NCBI RefSeq assembly: GCF_000350225.1
Contig: NW_005179158.1
Coordinates: 1 to 64,000, forward strand
Direction: 5' to 3'
From: Chondrus crispus
Lineage: Eukaryota; Rhodophyta; Florideophyceae; Gigartinales; Gigartinaceae
Length of the DNA stretch: 64,000 nucleotides
Shown here: in pieces, positions 54,912 through 64,000 of the stretch
How the letters are laid out: each line of letters opens with the position of its first letter
Position numbering within the stretch: position 1 is the first letter of the stretch
Program-made: the position numbers and the translations under genes
The notes under the pieces: model-generated
What the model was told of the DNA's origin: nothing
Database searches by the model: none
Seen by the model: only the letters and a program-made list of their open reading frames with translations

Positions 54912-55661
54912 ATGGACCGAAAACGACCAACACGTGATCCACAACTTCAAAGGAAGCGGCTCAACCGACAAATTTTTTTTTCTGGGAATTCTGTCTTGGA
55001 ATTGAGTTCCACGATCATGAACAGGAATGGATGTGTACAGCAAGGGACGGCAACTGCCCGTATTCCGCACTATCGTAAACCACACGGAGATTCCATGTAC
55101 CGTGGAGGGAAACTACATACACGCATGATCATGTCAAAGAAAAACCGTGTTTCTGATGTAGGAATATCATTAACCGTCCCTTATGGCGGCATCGAAAGAA
55201 CAACTCCTTCAGTCATGTCAGCTGAAGAAATCGTATCCAGCAGGGCGAGGAGGAGAATTTTTTTCAGCCACAGAGGATCATGCAGACATCTGCCCGCTCA
55301 TCGCAATTTCATTCGACAGAGAAGAAGCAGAATGTGGCTCATGGGGCATATCGATTTAAAGGAATGTGGTCAAATTCATCTAAACCATCATCTTCAAATT
55401 TTATACTGCAAACCCCGTGGTGTATACACAATACTGTCTTGTACGCACACCGTGCAGTTTGTCTCTGCAAAACTTGCTAGGGCTGATGGCTCGTATTTGC
55501 CCAAGTTTCATTCTACTCTTCTCTGTGTACGAACAACCTCCTGTTGCCGCATCCACAGCGTTGGACCTGCTACAGCATTCGTCTCCCCTCCTCCCTATCC
55601 CGGTCTTTTAATGTTGATTTCTGCTTCCTGTATTTCTTTTCTGCCATTCCTCTCTAGCTAG
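54912..55661 (+). CDS. hypothetical 249-codon open frame, copy at locus 3, doubtful
   Basis: The duplicate of the frame at 2075-2824, same length, with a few replacements (for example TMQFVSAKLARTGG against TVQFVSAKLARADG). There is no recognised domain. The same reservations apply: it may be a chance frame in the 3' region between the OYE tail and the FAD gene. Confidence 0.2.
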   Translation: MDRKRPTRDPQLQRKRLNRQIFFSGNSVLELSSTIMNRNGCVQQGTATARIPHYRKPHGDSMYRGGKLHTRMIMSKKNRVSDVGISLTVPYGGIERTTPSVMSAEEIVSSRARRRIFFSHRGSCRHLPAHRNFIRQRRSRMWLMGHIDLKECGQIHLNHHLQILYCKPRGVYTILSCTHTVQFVSAKLARADGSYLPKFHSTLLCVRTTSCCRIHSVGPATAFVSPPPYPGLLMLISASCISFLPFLSS

Positions 55662-56005
55662 CCTTGCAAGTACCTACTACTATTACCATCCATCATGTCA
55701 TACTGAAAAAGTACGTCCCCGAAAACAGAGGGGGAACTTTTCATGATGGGAAGCAGGCAATTCAGAGAATGTTTGAAGAAAAGCTGGGAATGCGTTCTCA
55801 CACTTCTTGTTAGACGTCATACTCACCCTCGAGTCTGCGCGAAATGTTTAGAGTTGGAAGAATGGTTTTAGTTTTCAATTTGAAGTTGTATTTCATTTAG
55901 TTGTACTGTACTACCTAAGTTTTTCTCGTTGGTTAAGATAGCCGTGGCCAGAAAAGGAATTCTCATAACATCATTATCTATCTGCAGTAAGCCTTCTGCA
56001 TATGC

Positions 56006-58537
56006 TCAAAGAGCGAGTTGAAGGTGCTTCTTGGCAAGATTGAAGGCTTCATTGTATAAGTACCGGTCCTCGTCTTCGGTAGTATCGACGAACCGCTCCA
56101 GATAGGCATCACGCGCAGGAGGTCGATATACCGGGATTTCCTTCAAATTCGCCTCGTATAGAGCAGCCCCCTCGTTAAGCTGGGACTCCTTACTCTCCTT
56201 CATTTTGCGGATTTGATCCATACGACTGGTTTGATTCAATCCAGCGTCATACAAAGTCTGAAAGAGATCGACGTCATCCCCAGCGACCATCTCGATGGCC
56301 TTAGTGTAGGCCCAAATCTCGTAAACCTCCTTGAAGTGCGTCTCGAATTTGCGCACTTCATCGTTGAACTCATCCTCCCTCGATTTGCCGCTGTCGTAGA
56401 TGTTGTCCAAAACGCGTTCTGCGTTTTCGATACCCGCAGCCCTGAGATGAGATAGAGCCATCCGACGCATTGTGAAAGAGGATCCAACACTGACACCAGA
56501 CGCTCTGTTGTTGATATCGACCGCGAAGCAGCCAGCGCGAGAGGTCTCGCCAGTTTCTGTCTTGACATCGAATCCTTTTCCACCAAGGCCGTTGTCCTCG
56601 ATCGGAAGGAATTCACCGTTCTGGTCCTGAAATCTTCTGAACCTGCCAACCCTTCCGAAGTTGGGGTGGTCAGCATGATACGGTTTCACAAGCCCGGCAA
56701 GAGATTGCACTGCACCATCTTCTTGACGCTCAAACATTGGAGATACAAGGAGAGCGTCATATTCATCTTCTTTCATCGACAAATGCTCACCATTTTGCGT
56801 AGGATAAACGTCAGTATACGAACCCTGTTCGTACTTAGCAATTCCCGCTTCGAGAAGCAGGTGGAACATGCTGTGAATCTCAACCGGTGAAGAAGTCACA
56901 TGCATCATGATCCATTCCCAGTTCTTGAACAAATTCATGTTGGAGGACTTGGTAGAAAACTCGGGGTCAGTGAAACAGGACACTTGGGCACGGTGATACA
57001 ACCATCCTTGGCGACCCTTCCAGGTATGGGGTGCATATGCCTCCATTTCCTCAGTGGCTTTTTCGAGATTCTCTTCAATACCGAAGCCGAAAATGAGGCA
57101 CAAGGCAGCTTGACGCCAGGCCCCATAGGTGGTTTTGGTAGCTTCTCGGAGGAAGTGCTCCTTCGCCTCCATGTTTCCACGTTTTTCTTCCTCTCCAACT
57201 TTTTGCATGGATTCGAGGAACCGCTGGGATTCCTGAAACTGGAACTTGAGCGTTTCTTCAGTAGAAGAAAACATGGCCTTTGCCTCAGCAGGGGTGAAGT
57301 TAGTAGCACGGGCCACGGTGGCCACCATGATGTCGTTCCAAATACTGAAGACCTGTTCCCCGTTTCCATGCAGGAACAAGGAGTGGAGGTGCTTGCTGGC
57401 GGCCATCACAGGTGTGCCCTGTAGCCACTCTGCAGTCATTGTGTGTCTCGGATAACAGGACTTTCCAGGAGTACGGCTCATCAGGGTAATGGCTCCCTTA
57501 TACTTTTCAGTAGCCTGCTGGGTGACCTTGTAGCCCAGAAGCTCCGAGTCGTCAATCTCAAACAAATTCATGACGCCATCCAGGACAGAGATCTGGTCCA
57601 GACCAGACAAGCTCATACCACCACTGAGCATTTTCGAGCCAGGGATCAGACGACCGCTTTGGTCCAGGAGACCGCGTTGGGAGCAGTAGTTCTTGAAATG
57701 ATCGACGTTCATGGCCTGGCAGAAAGTGAGGTTGCGTATCGCCTTGTCTGAAACGGGGTTAGTGACCGTTGTGCCAGTGTTAAGCCGCATTTGATCGGCG
57801 GCAATCAATTCTGCTGAGTTGCTCTTGTTGCCCCTGATGATAGCGATGGGCTTTCCATGCTCTTCGATGGCAATTTTTTCGACGGTCTTGGACGGAAGAA
57901 CACGGAGTTTGTAGAAGGGGAGGAGGTTTTCGGCAAGCTTTGTGATCACATCAAAAGTGTTATATTCTTCTTCACCGACGGTACCTCTCATAAGGTAAGC
58001 ACTCTCATGCTCTAGTTGACCATTGGCTGTGGTCGACATTGGCCCGAGCGAGCGCTTAAACATGGCAGCGCCAGGGAGATTCTTCGAGAGAACCTCTTTG
58101 TAGTAGGCGTCAGCTCTCTGACCGATGAAAACGTCATAACGATGCCTGTAGCTCAGGAGAAGTTTCAAGAATTCGAGGTTCTCAGATTCGGCGGGAATCT
58201 CGAGCGGGAAGGTGATATCATCTTCAATTCCGCTGTTCATCATTCCGGTCTGCTGGTTTGAGTATGCACCACCAACACCAAAGAAAGAGCGCTTTTCGAC
58301 GACAGATGTGTTGATATTGTATAAAGCTCCCATGTTAGTGAGGTCTTCAAAATGCTTTCTGTAGAGAATCATGAAAATGACCTCCGAGTTAATCTGAATA
58401 ACACTACGCGGCCCACCACCAACAAGAAGGAGATGATCGCTTTGAGCAGAAGCCACATCGAGGTACTTGAGATCGACCGATTCTGGAGAGCTCGGGACCT
58501 TGGCGGGCGAGGTAGACATTTCAGTTAATTGAACCAT
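56006..58537 (-). CDS. FAD/NAD(P)-binding domain protein, 843 aa, copy 2
   Basis: The same length as the copy at 3169-5700 and, by eye, five amino-acid differences (in the contexts PGKSCYP, AALCLIF, INNRAS, SKESQLNE and PVYRPP). The GGGPRS dinucleotide-binding loop and GVGGAYS motif are unchanged. The TATA box is conserved at 58645-58653. Both copies look functional. Its OYE neighbour is broken here, whereas at the first locus it is whole. Confidence 0.75.
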   Translation of the reverse strand: MVQLTEMSTSPAKVPSSPESVDLKYLDVASAQSDHLLLVGGGPRSVIQINSEVIFMILYRKHFEDLTNMGALYNINTSVVEKRSFFGVGGAYSNQQTGMMNSGIEDDITFPLEIPAESENLEFLKLLLSYRHRYDVFIGQRADAYYKEVLSKNLPGAAMFKRSLGPMSTTANGQLEHESAYLMRGTVGEEEYNTFDVITKLAENLLPFYKLRVLPSKTVEKIAIEEHGKPIAIIRGNKSNSAELIAADQMRLNTGTTVTNPVSDKAIRNLTFCQAMNVDHFKNYCSQRGLLDQSGRLIPGSKMLSGGMSLSGLDQISVLDGVMNLFEIDDSELLGYKVTQQATEKYKGAITLMSRTPGKSCYPRHTMTAEWLQGTPVMAASKHLHSLFLHGNGEQVFSIWNDIMVATVARATNFTPAEAKAMFSSTEETLKFQFQESQRFLESMQKVGEEEKRGNMEAKEHFLREATKTTYGAWRQAALCLIFGFGIEENLEKATEEMEAYAPHTWKGRQGWLYHRAQVSCFTDPEFSTKSSNMNLFKNWEWIMMHVTSSPVEIHSMFHLLLEAGIAKYEQGSYTDVYPTQNGEHLSMKEDEYDALLVSPMFERQEDGAVQSLAGLVKPYHADHPNFGRVGRFRRFQDQNGEFLPIEDNGLGGKGFDVKTETGETSRAGCFAVDINNRASGVSVGSSFTMRRMALSHLRAAGIENAERVLDNIYDSGKSREDEFNDEVRKFETHFKEVYEIWAYTKAIEMVAGDDVDLFQTLYDAGLNQTSRMDQIRKMKESKESQLNEGAALYEANLKEIPVYRPPARDAYLERFVDTTEDEDRYLYNEAFNLAKKHLQLAL

Positions 58538-60241
58538 TGTGAGAAAGGAGTGAGTTTTGTTAGGCAGCTGAGTAAGACTCGTGAGTTTTGTGTGAGAGGT
58601 GGAGGTGAGTGGGTGATGGAGTTGAAACGTTGACAGTGGGAGGGTATTTTATATGCGTTCGCAGAGACTATAGATGGCACTGCATACAGTCTGATGAAGA
58701 AACTGCGGCGACTGCGGTGAGACAGAGAGGAAAGAGGACTATGTCAACACCTTCCCGGCAATAGAACTAGAGAAATCCGAAGGGTGTGTATTATGGTGGG
58801 TGTAGAATATTGGACAGCGTATGCTTTCGACAAAGTATAGAACAACCGGAAAAATTTGACGAATGCTTACGCAAAGCCTAATCGGACCGGCAGATGCCCG
58901 GGAATGGTACTGTCATGATAGACTCCTTGACTAAGAAAAAGGAAGCTACAAAAGGCTGTTGTAAGTAGCGAGCATAAAAAACTGATCGCAAATCTAATTG
59001 CAGTTTTGAAGATGGACGCAATTCTCGCGGAGAAAGTGGCCCAACGGTACGCCGTTGGGACAAGAGGGGCGGCTGTGCATCGAGAATCTGAGGTGCTGGT
59101 TTTTGAAATATTCCGTTTAGGCGGAATTTGCAAACCTGAAGGAGCCAAAAATTCATGAAGGTGCTACCATTCCCGACCGCCATAGTGTTCCTCTCATTGC
59201 TGTACGAGAGACAAAGGCTGCAGATGCCCTGTTTGTAATAGAAATGTCTTCAATACTTGGTTCCGGCTTGACCATGGTGCGTTCAAGAAGAAAAACAAGT
59301 TCACACAGTAGCTAGACAATGCCATGTCAACAAGGACCATTCCTCTCTTTTAGATTACTTTCTTTTACAGGAAGAAACTAGATTGGACTTTCGTTGCTTC
59401 TCGGAAACGTGTCGAGAAACTCCTTGGGTGAGAAGGCTCAGCAGCTGAGGCACTGTCTTCGAGGTCACGATTGCAGTCCTTTGGGAAGTTGTGACACGCG
59501 GGCAAACGTGGGGCTCTGGAGCTCATCGGGTGTGTTGAGATGACATCATCTCTTTGATACATCTGTCCGGTTACAGTGCCAGTATGTTTTGCTCGTTTTG
59601 ATAGTATCGAGACATCATTGAGACGTTATGACACTACATGTCGTCACATTTTGTCTCGATACTATCAAAACGAGCAAAACATACTGGCGAGTCAATGGGA
59701 GGCAATGATATGATTTCTCTCTCATACGACGCCACCGTGCCTTTAAAAATTTCAGCGCAGGTTAATATTCTCTTATTGCGTTGTCACGTGCATCATCACG
59801 ATTAGAGCATCCGGCTCCGCCATTTTTTTCATTGTTGCAGGTATTCTAAGGGTGTTAAACCGGTCCTCTTCTCTTTTGCACTACTAACGCTGTAACACCA
59901 TGCCTGCTACGAAGGGAGGATCATCGCATCGATATGAGTGGCTGTTCTACACCCCGTGGTACATTGCCAGATGCATCTCTTCTCATCACCTTGATGTTGA
60001 TCCGTTGTAACAGCTTCTCATCTTGACCTCACTTTGCCTTTGCTTCTGTCGCCGTAGAATAACAGCCAGCTAGGAAAACCCCCTTAAAATATTCGACACC
60101 CACTGCACCCACTGCATATAAAAAGGGACCGACTTGATCCACAGAGCAAGTCCGAACCCACCTCACCAACTGCCTCACTTACTCACCAACTCACTCAGCT
60201 TCACACCCAACCAACAACTATAAAAGTCCCCCCAACTCAAG
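58538..60241. promoter_or_regulatory. divergent intergenic region, copy 2
   Basis: Matches 5701-7516 with indels: losses of about 60 and 23 bases relative to 6470-6675, an altered foldback at about 59579-59691, and a small 11-base insertion near 60061. The TATA box for the haloperoxidase lies at 60117-60123. Short open frames are disrupted relative to the first copy, so none is called. Confidence 0.5.
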
Positions 60242-61801
60242 ATGCGTACCACAGCCATTTTCATGCTCCTTCTTGGGGTTGCCCTTGCCCAAAATGTGAC
60301 GGAGAATACGAGGGATCGGGAGAGCTCCGTCTTTGGAGTTTTCGATGGCGTGCTCGTCGACAATCTCGAAACCCCAGTCCAGTTCCGCGGGATCCTGTAC
60401 CTGAGCTTCGCGGCCTGGAATGCCTGGTGCAACTACCACCCGACAGCTGTTGACATGTTCGGTCGCGACAAGTTCAAGCGCCCCGCCGAAGAGCACACGC
60501 GTGACAACAAGAACGTCGCTGTGTTGTACTCGCTCTACCGCGTGTACCAGGCGTCTCCACACAGCTTTGGTGGCGCGCAGGGACTACCGCTGTACCGACA
60601 GATGATGAGGGAGATGGGGTACGACCCCAACGACCAGAGCATGGACCTAACGACCGCCGTCGGCATTGGAAACAGGGCCGGGCGCGACACCGCCCGCCTC
60701 ATGCGCATGGACGGCTGGAACGGCGAGGGTGATATCAGCGGCACGCCGAAGGGATACAGGCAGCCGTTCCTCGACTACACCAATTACATCCCCAAGAATA
60801 CGCCGTGGAGGCTGCGCTACCCCTTCCGCTGGCAGCCACTCCTCGAGAACAACGGGCGCGGGTTCTTCTTCCGGCAGGAATCTGTGACGCCATACGCCGG
60901 GTCCGCCATCGCGTTCAGCCTTACGCCCGAGGAGGTGAAGAGGCGCAAGGTGCCGTCCCCGTACAAAAAGGGATCTGTTCAAGCCAAGAACGCTCTACCC
61001 GAGGACATCAAGACGCTGAAGAGGAACGCCAAGGAGGTGCTGGAGGTATCTCGCAAGCTGACCGAGATGCAGATGATCTACGCGGAGCTGTTCGATAACA
61101 AGGCGAAGGCGTTCCGGACGAAGGAGAACCCGTTCGGACTCGGCGGGATCGCGACGGCGATCCGGTTCAGCGTGCTGGCGCCGGCGCTGGACTGGAACCT
61201 GGACGAGGAGATGATCTACGGACTGGGGGCGAACATCGCGACGTTCGACTCGATGGTGACAGCGTGGAAGGAGAAGCGGCGCGTGGACGGGGTGCGGCCG
61301 ACGGGGCAGACGATGGAGTACCTGTTCGGGGAGAAGCAGTTCTCCGTGTGGGGCGGGCCGGGGCGGCGGCCGGTGAAGATCAGGGCTGGTGACTGGAGCC
61401 CGTTCATCCGAACGATGCCGCACGCGGAGTTCCCGTCGGGCAGCTCGTGCGCGTGCACGGCGGTGGTGGAGCACGCGCTGATCAACACGAAGAACAGGGA
61501 CGACTTTCCGTTCCGGTTCACGGTGCCGAAGGGGTCGAGCAAGTTCTACCCGGGGCAGCTGCCGAGCAGGGACACGGACGTGGAGATCAAGACGCTGAGC
61601 GAGTGGGCGCAGCTGTGCGGGGAGTCGAGGCTGTACGCGGGGGTGCACTTCAAGCCCTCGATTCAGGCGGGTAGCGACCTGTGCAAGGGCATCGCGCAGT
61701 CCGCGCAGGAGCTCACCGATAAGCTCGTCGCAGGGTCACTCGACGCCAAGTGGATGAAGTGGCTGCCGGAGGGGGCCGACAGGTTTTGGGAGACGGAGTA
61801 A
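60242..61801 (+). CDS. secreted vanadium-haloperoxidase-like protein, gene 3 (copy of gene 1)
   Basis: 519 residues, identical by eye to gene 1 apart from a clean 18-bp in-frame deletion that removes YVAFPR after SSVFG, close to the mature N-terminus; the few other differences seen are synonymous. The signal peptide and all pocket residues remain (K345, R352, S399-G400, S401 in place of His, R463, H469). The lost stretch corresponds to the conserved segment ahead of VFDG in the paralogue (LVFPEVFDRIV), so it may affect folding. It is probably still expressed since promoter elements are kept. Confidence 0.83.
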   Translation: MRTTAIFMLLLGVALAQNVTENTRDRESSVFGVFDGVLVDNLETPVQFRGILYLSFAAWNAWCNYHPTAVDMFGRDKFKRPAEEHTRDNKNVAVLYSLYRVYQASPHSFGGAQGLPLYRQMMREMGYDPNDQSMDLTTAVGIGNRAGRDTARLMRMDGWNGEGDISGTPKGYRQPFLDYTNYIPKNTPWRLRYPFRWQPLLENNGRGFFFRQESVTPYAGSAIAFSLTPEEVKRRKVPSPYKKGSVQAKNALPEDIKTLKRNAKEVLEVSRKLTEMQMIYAELFDNKAKAFRTKENPFGLGGIATAIRFSVLAPALDWNLDEEMIYGLGANIATFDSMVTAWKEKRRVDGVRPTGQTMEYLFGEKQFSVWGGPGRRPVKIRAGDWSPFIRTMPHAEFPSGSSCACTAVVEHALINTKNRDDFPFRFTVPKGSSKFYPGQLPSRDTDVEIKTLSEWAQLCGESRLYAGVHFKPSIQAGSDLCKGIAQSAQELTDKLVAGSLDAKWMKWLPEGADRFWETE

Positions 61802-62500
61802 GGCAGATGGGAATAAGGGAGATTGGGTAAGCTGGTGGAAGCTGTGCTGCGGTATTTTTTAAAATAACAAATTACGGGAAAGTACTTTAAACGACATGCC
61901 TTTTTTTATAAATAGAGTTTATGCAACTATCAAATGCTCTTTTTTTGCAACTGACCTTTTTTCAGTGAATGGTACACTGGGCGCACCGTGGAGCGCAACA
62001 GTATACAGTTTAGAACTAACCAAACTAAAATCTCCCATGGTAGCTTGATGCAGTAGCGATAAATGCGGTCCACTACCTCTCGAGAGGTGGCTAGATGAGT
62101 GTCTATCGGACCGTTAGTGCACATATGAGAACAAAAGTTGTTTTATTTTTTCTTGACAACGCAACAAGCGATTTCAGTTCATGTTTTGTAACCAGAAGGC
62201 CATCACTGCAGGTAAAGCACATGGTTTTCGATTCTTACCGAAAACTGTCTCATTGGTACCCACATAGAGGCGTTCAAAGAAAAAGTCGGCTTACAACTAG
62301 CATTTTTCTTAAAGCAAATTTTATACAAGTAGCATAGAAACTTCAGAAAAAATTTAAAATACTCAATCTACCAAAGAAAAATGGAAACCGTGGACATCAA
62401 AGTTGAAAAGAAATAAAATTCACAGATTTTTATGTTGTGCTAATGCTTGGTCGGATAGACACTAGTGTCCTGACGACAAGAGGCTACCCTTCGAAGGATA
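61802..62500. other. haloperoxidase 3' flank, copy 2, up to the duplication boundary
   Basis: Nearly identical to 9095-9793. Homology with the first locus ends at GAAGGATA (62493-62500). No gene. Confidence 0.6.
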
Positions 62501-62954
62501 GGGTACTGTTGCACCTGCAGGGCCACGGATGGGAAGGGTCGGTAGAGCGCCGTGTGAATTATGGCGCACTATTCAAATAATGATGATATGCATTTATTAG
62601 CGCGCCCTCTTGCTTGCATTTGATAGCAAATGCAAGAAGGTACTGTAGTGTTCGTATACTGTAACTGGTAGATGGTGTCTATTTAAGGCACCGGGCCCAC
62701 GGTCCAATGGGGCCCGGCATCCAACTATCGAGAAGTAAATCAATTGTGTACTGTCAACGGTGTTGTTTCTGTTGTGGCTGTTTGTCACTGTAGACAGCTG
62801 CCTGCTGTCGCCAACCTGGGTCGCCTGTCTGGCTCCCGGGTCTACCGTCAAGGCGCTCACGTCTGTAAGACGTGACATAAAAACGTTTTTACCGCGCGTG
62901 GCTGTTTCGCCACCGGACGAGCTAGCAAGGTACGTACAGGGTACGTGAAGACAT
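62501..62954 (+). other. likely LTR/leader of an incoming LTR element
   Basis: Unique sequence directly after the duplication boundary and before a gag frame. It has a hairpin (TTGCATTT/CAAATGCAA, about 62614-62636) and a TATTTAAG box at about 62680. A possible LTR start is TGTTGCACC at 62507, but the partner LTR is outside the window, so the ends cannot be fixed. Confidence 0.4.
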
Positions 62955-64000
62955 ATGCGTCGTGGTACGAGGAGCAACCCGGACAACGGCGGAAACGCCG
63001 CGGGTCCCTCAGACGCAAGCGAGACGGGTGTGTCATCGTCAGGGGAGGAGTACGACATCCCCCAGACGGACACTGTTCAGCCCGTTCTCGAGCCGTCGCC
63101 GGCAGAGCCAGGTTTAGGGCAGGCCGAGACGACGGAGAAGACTGTCAAGTCAAGCCAGGTGCTCTCAGGACCGGACCCAGCACCGACTGCGGCAGCAAAC
63201 CACCTCGAGCGCGTCTTAGTCGATATGACCAACGCTCTGAGAGAGGTGACGGCGCGTTCCATAGCGCAGGAGGAAAGCATGGGGCAGTTACAGGAGCGGT
63301 TGAGCAAGGTGGAATGGGAAGCAAGTCAGCCGCAGGGCCCCTCTGCTCAGAAGGCCCAGGTGCCCTATCAACCGACGGAGGATGGTAACCGGAGTGATGG
63401 GGAGTACTGGCACTCGGAGCTGTCGGAGGGGGAACGCGCGCCGCGTAGCAAGTCCGCTCCACAGCCAGTAGCAAGGTCAGCAGCTGCTCGTAGTCGCGCC
63501 CATCGTCCTGTAGAGCGCTCCCTGAAAGTAGCAGAGTATGAAGTCTACCCTACCTCGGTCGCCTACAAGATCTACAAGAGCGCATTGGAGCACGCGCGTT
63601 GTAAGAAGATTGGCGACGGTTCATTCTTCGACTCCAAGCGTACATGGGAAAGGCTGCTCAAGGATTTCCCCATCATGGAATCGTCCGAACGTCGGCTGCT
63701 CCCGTATGCTTTCGAAAAGGACGCGCGTCGGGTCTACGAGGAGGTCGCGAGCATGCACACGGAGGCATCGGCTGCGGAGTTGTGGGGCCTGTTGGAGACC
63801 CGTCTGTGCAACAAGACGCACCGCAGCGCGCTACAGGATAAGTTCTTCGAGATGCGCTGGAGTGAGAAGAAGGAGTCCGTGGCACAGTATGCCGAGCGTC
63901 TCCGCTCCGCGTCCATGGCACTGCCCACGCCCATCGAGGGCGACGTGCTGCTCAACAGGTTCAAGGCCGGCTTACCGCAGAAGCTGCAAGACCAGGCCGT
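62955..64000 (+). CDS. gag of a further LTR retrotransposon, runs off the window
   Basis: Open from the ATG at 62955 (MRRGTRSNPDNGG) to the end of the window, 348 codons seen. The N-terminal third is acidic and Ser/Pro-rich with a short coiled-coil-like stretch. From about residue 185 it matches the Retrotrans_gag type (ELWGLLETRLCN...QYAERLRSASMALP...FKAGLPQKLQDQ). It is not closely similar to gag of elements 1 and 2. A Gypsy-like element is likely; its condition cannot be judged from this part. Confidence 0.75.
   Translation, partial: MRRGTRSNPDNGGNAAGPSDASETGVSSSGEEYDIPQTDTVQPVLEPSPAEPGLGQAETTEKTVKSSQVLSGPDPAPTAAANHLERVLVDMTNALREVTARSIAQEESMGQLQERLSKVEWEASQPQGPSAQKAQVPYQPTEDGNRSDGEYWHSELSEGERAPRSKSAPQPVARSAAARSRAHRPVERSLKVAEYEVYPTSVAYKIYKSALEHARCKKIGDGSFFDSKRTWERLLKDFPIMESSERRLLPYAFEKDARRVYEEVASMHTEASAAELWGLLETRLCNKTHRSALQDKFFEMRWSEKKESVAQYAERLRSASMALPTPIEGDVLLNRFKAGLPQKLQDQA

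Overview
This window looks like nuclear DNA of a red macroalga, probably a florideophyte such as Chondrus or a relative. Four things point there: intron-less compact host genes with TATA boxes, several secreted vanadium-haloperoxidase-like proteins, moderately GC-rich coding sequence, and small gene islands separated by large nests of LTR retrotransposons. The species is inferred, not proven. There is no bacterial operon structure and no CRISPR array.

Layout. (1) 1-9800 is a gene island: an Old Yellow Enzyme (OYE) gene (505-1677, +), a large FAD/NAD(P)-binding protein (3169-5700, -) and a secreted haloperoxidase-like gene (7517-9094, +), with a near-perfect 150-bp foldback between the last two. 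(2) 9800-14800 has no convincing gene but holds several short terminal-inverted-repeat (TIR) elements. (3) 14826-18311 has a second haloperoxidase-like gene and a fatty-acid elongase (ELO) gene with an in-frame TGA. (4) 18394-22800 is a partial second OYE copy split by a 3.1-kb pogo-like DNA transposon, which itself holds a solo LTR. (5) 22801-53617 is a nest. A Copia fragment was entered by a 13-kb Gypsy/chromovirus (element 1, 25087-51338), whose gag was entered by a second, oppositely oriented chromovirus of about 13 kb (element 2, 27013-40107). The Copia piece also holds another solo LTR and a small SINE-like insert. (6) 53618-62500 is a third OYE tail followed by a near-identical second copy of the FAD and haloperoxidase genes, so about 8.6 kb is duplicated at about 52 kb distance. 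(7) 62501-64000 opens a further LTR element whose gag runs off the end.

How the genes may work together (inference): OYE/oxophytodienoate-reductase-like, ELO, an FAD-dependent enzyme and secreted haloperoxidase-like proteins are all types used in oxylipin or halogenated-lipid chemistry. Their clustering, and the co-duplication of at least part of it, makes a specialised-metabolism or defence cluster a reasonable hypothesis.

The most unusual signal is in the two chromoviruses. Each carries, beyond pol, a cassette of about 4.4-4.5 kb with a long antisense reading frame (819 and 842 codons). The two proteins are clearly related although the DNA has diverged. The cassette is bracketed in both elements by the same hairpin-plus-polypurine motif, once at the end of pol and once at the 3' LTR. 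The LTRs also hold hairpins whose stems are kept by compensating base changes. Identities and divergences quoted here were estimated by eye.
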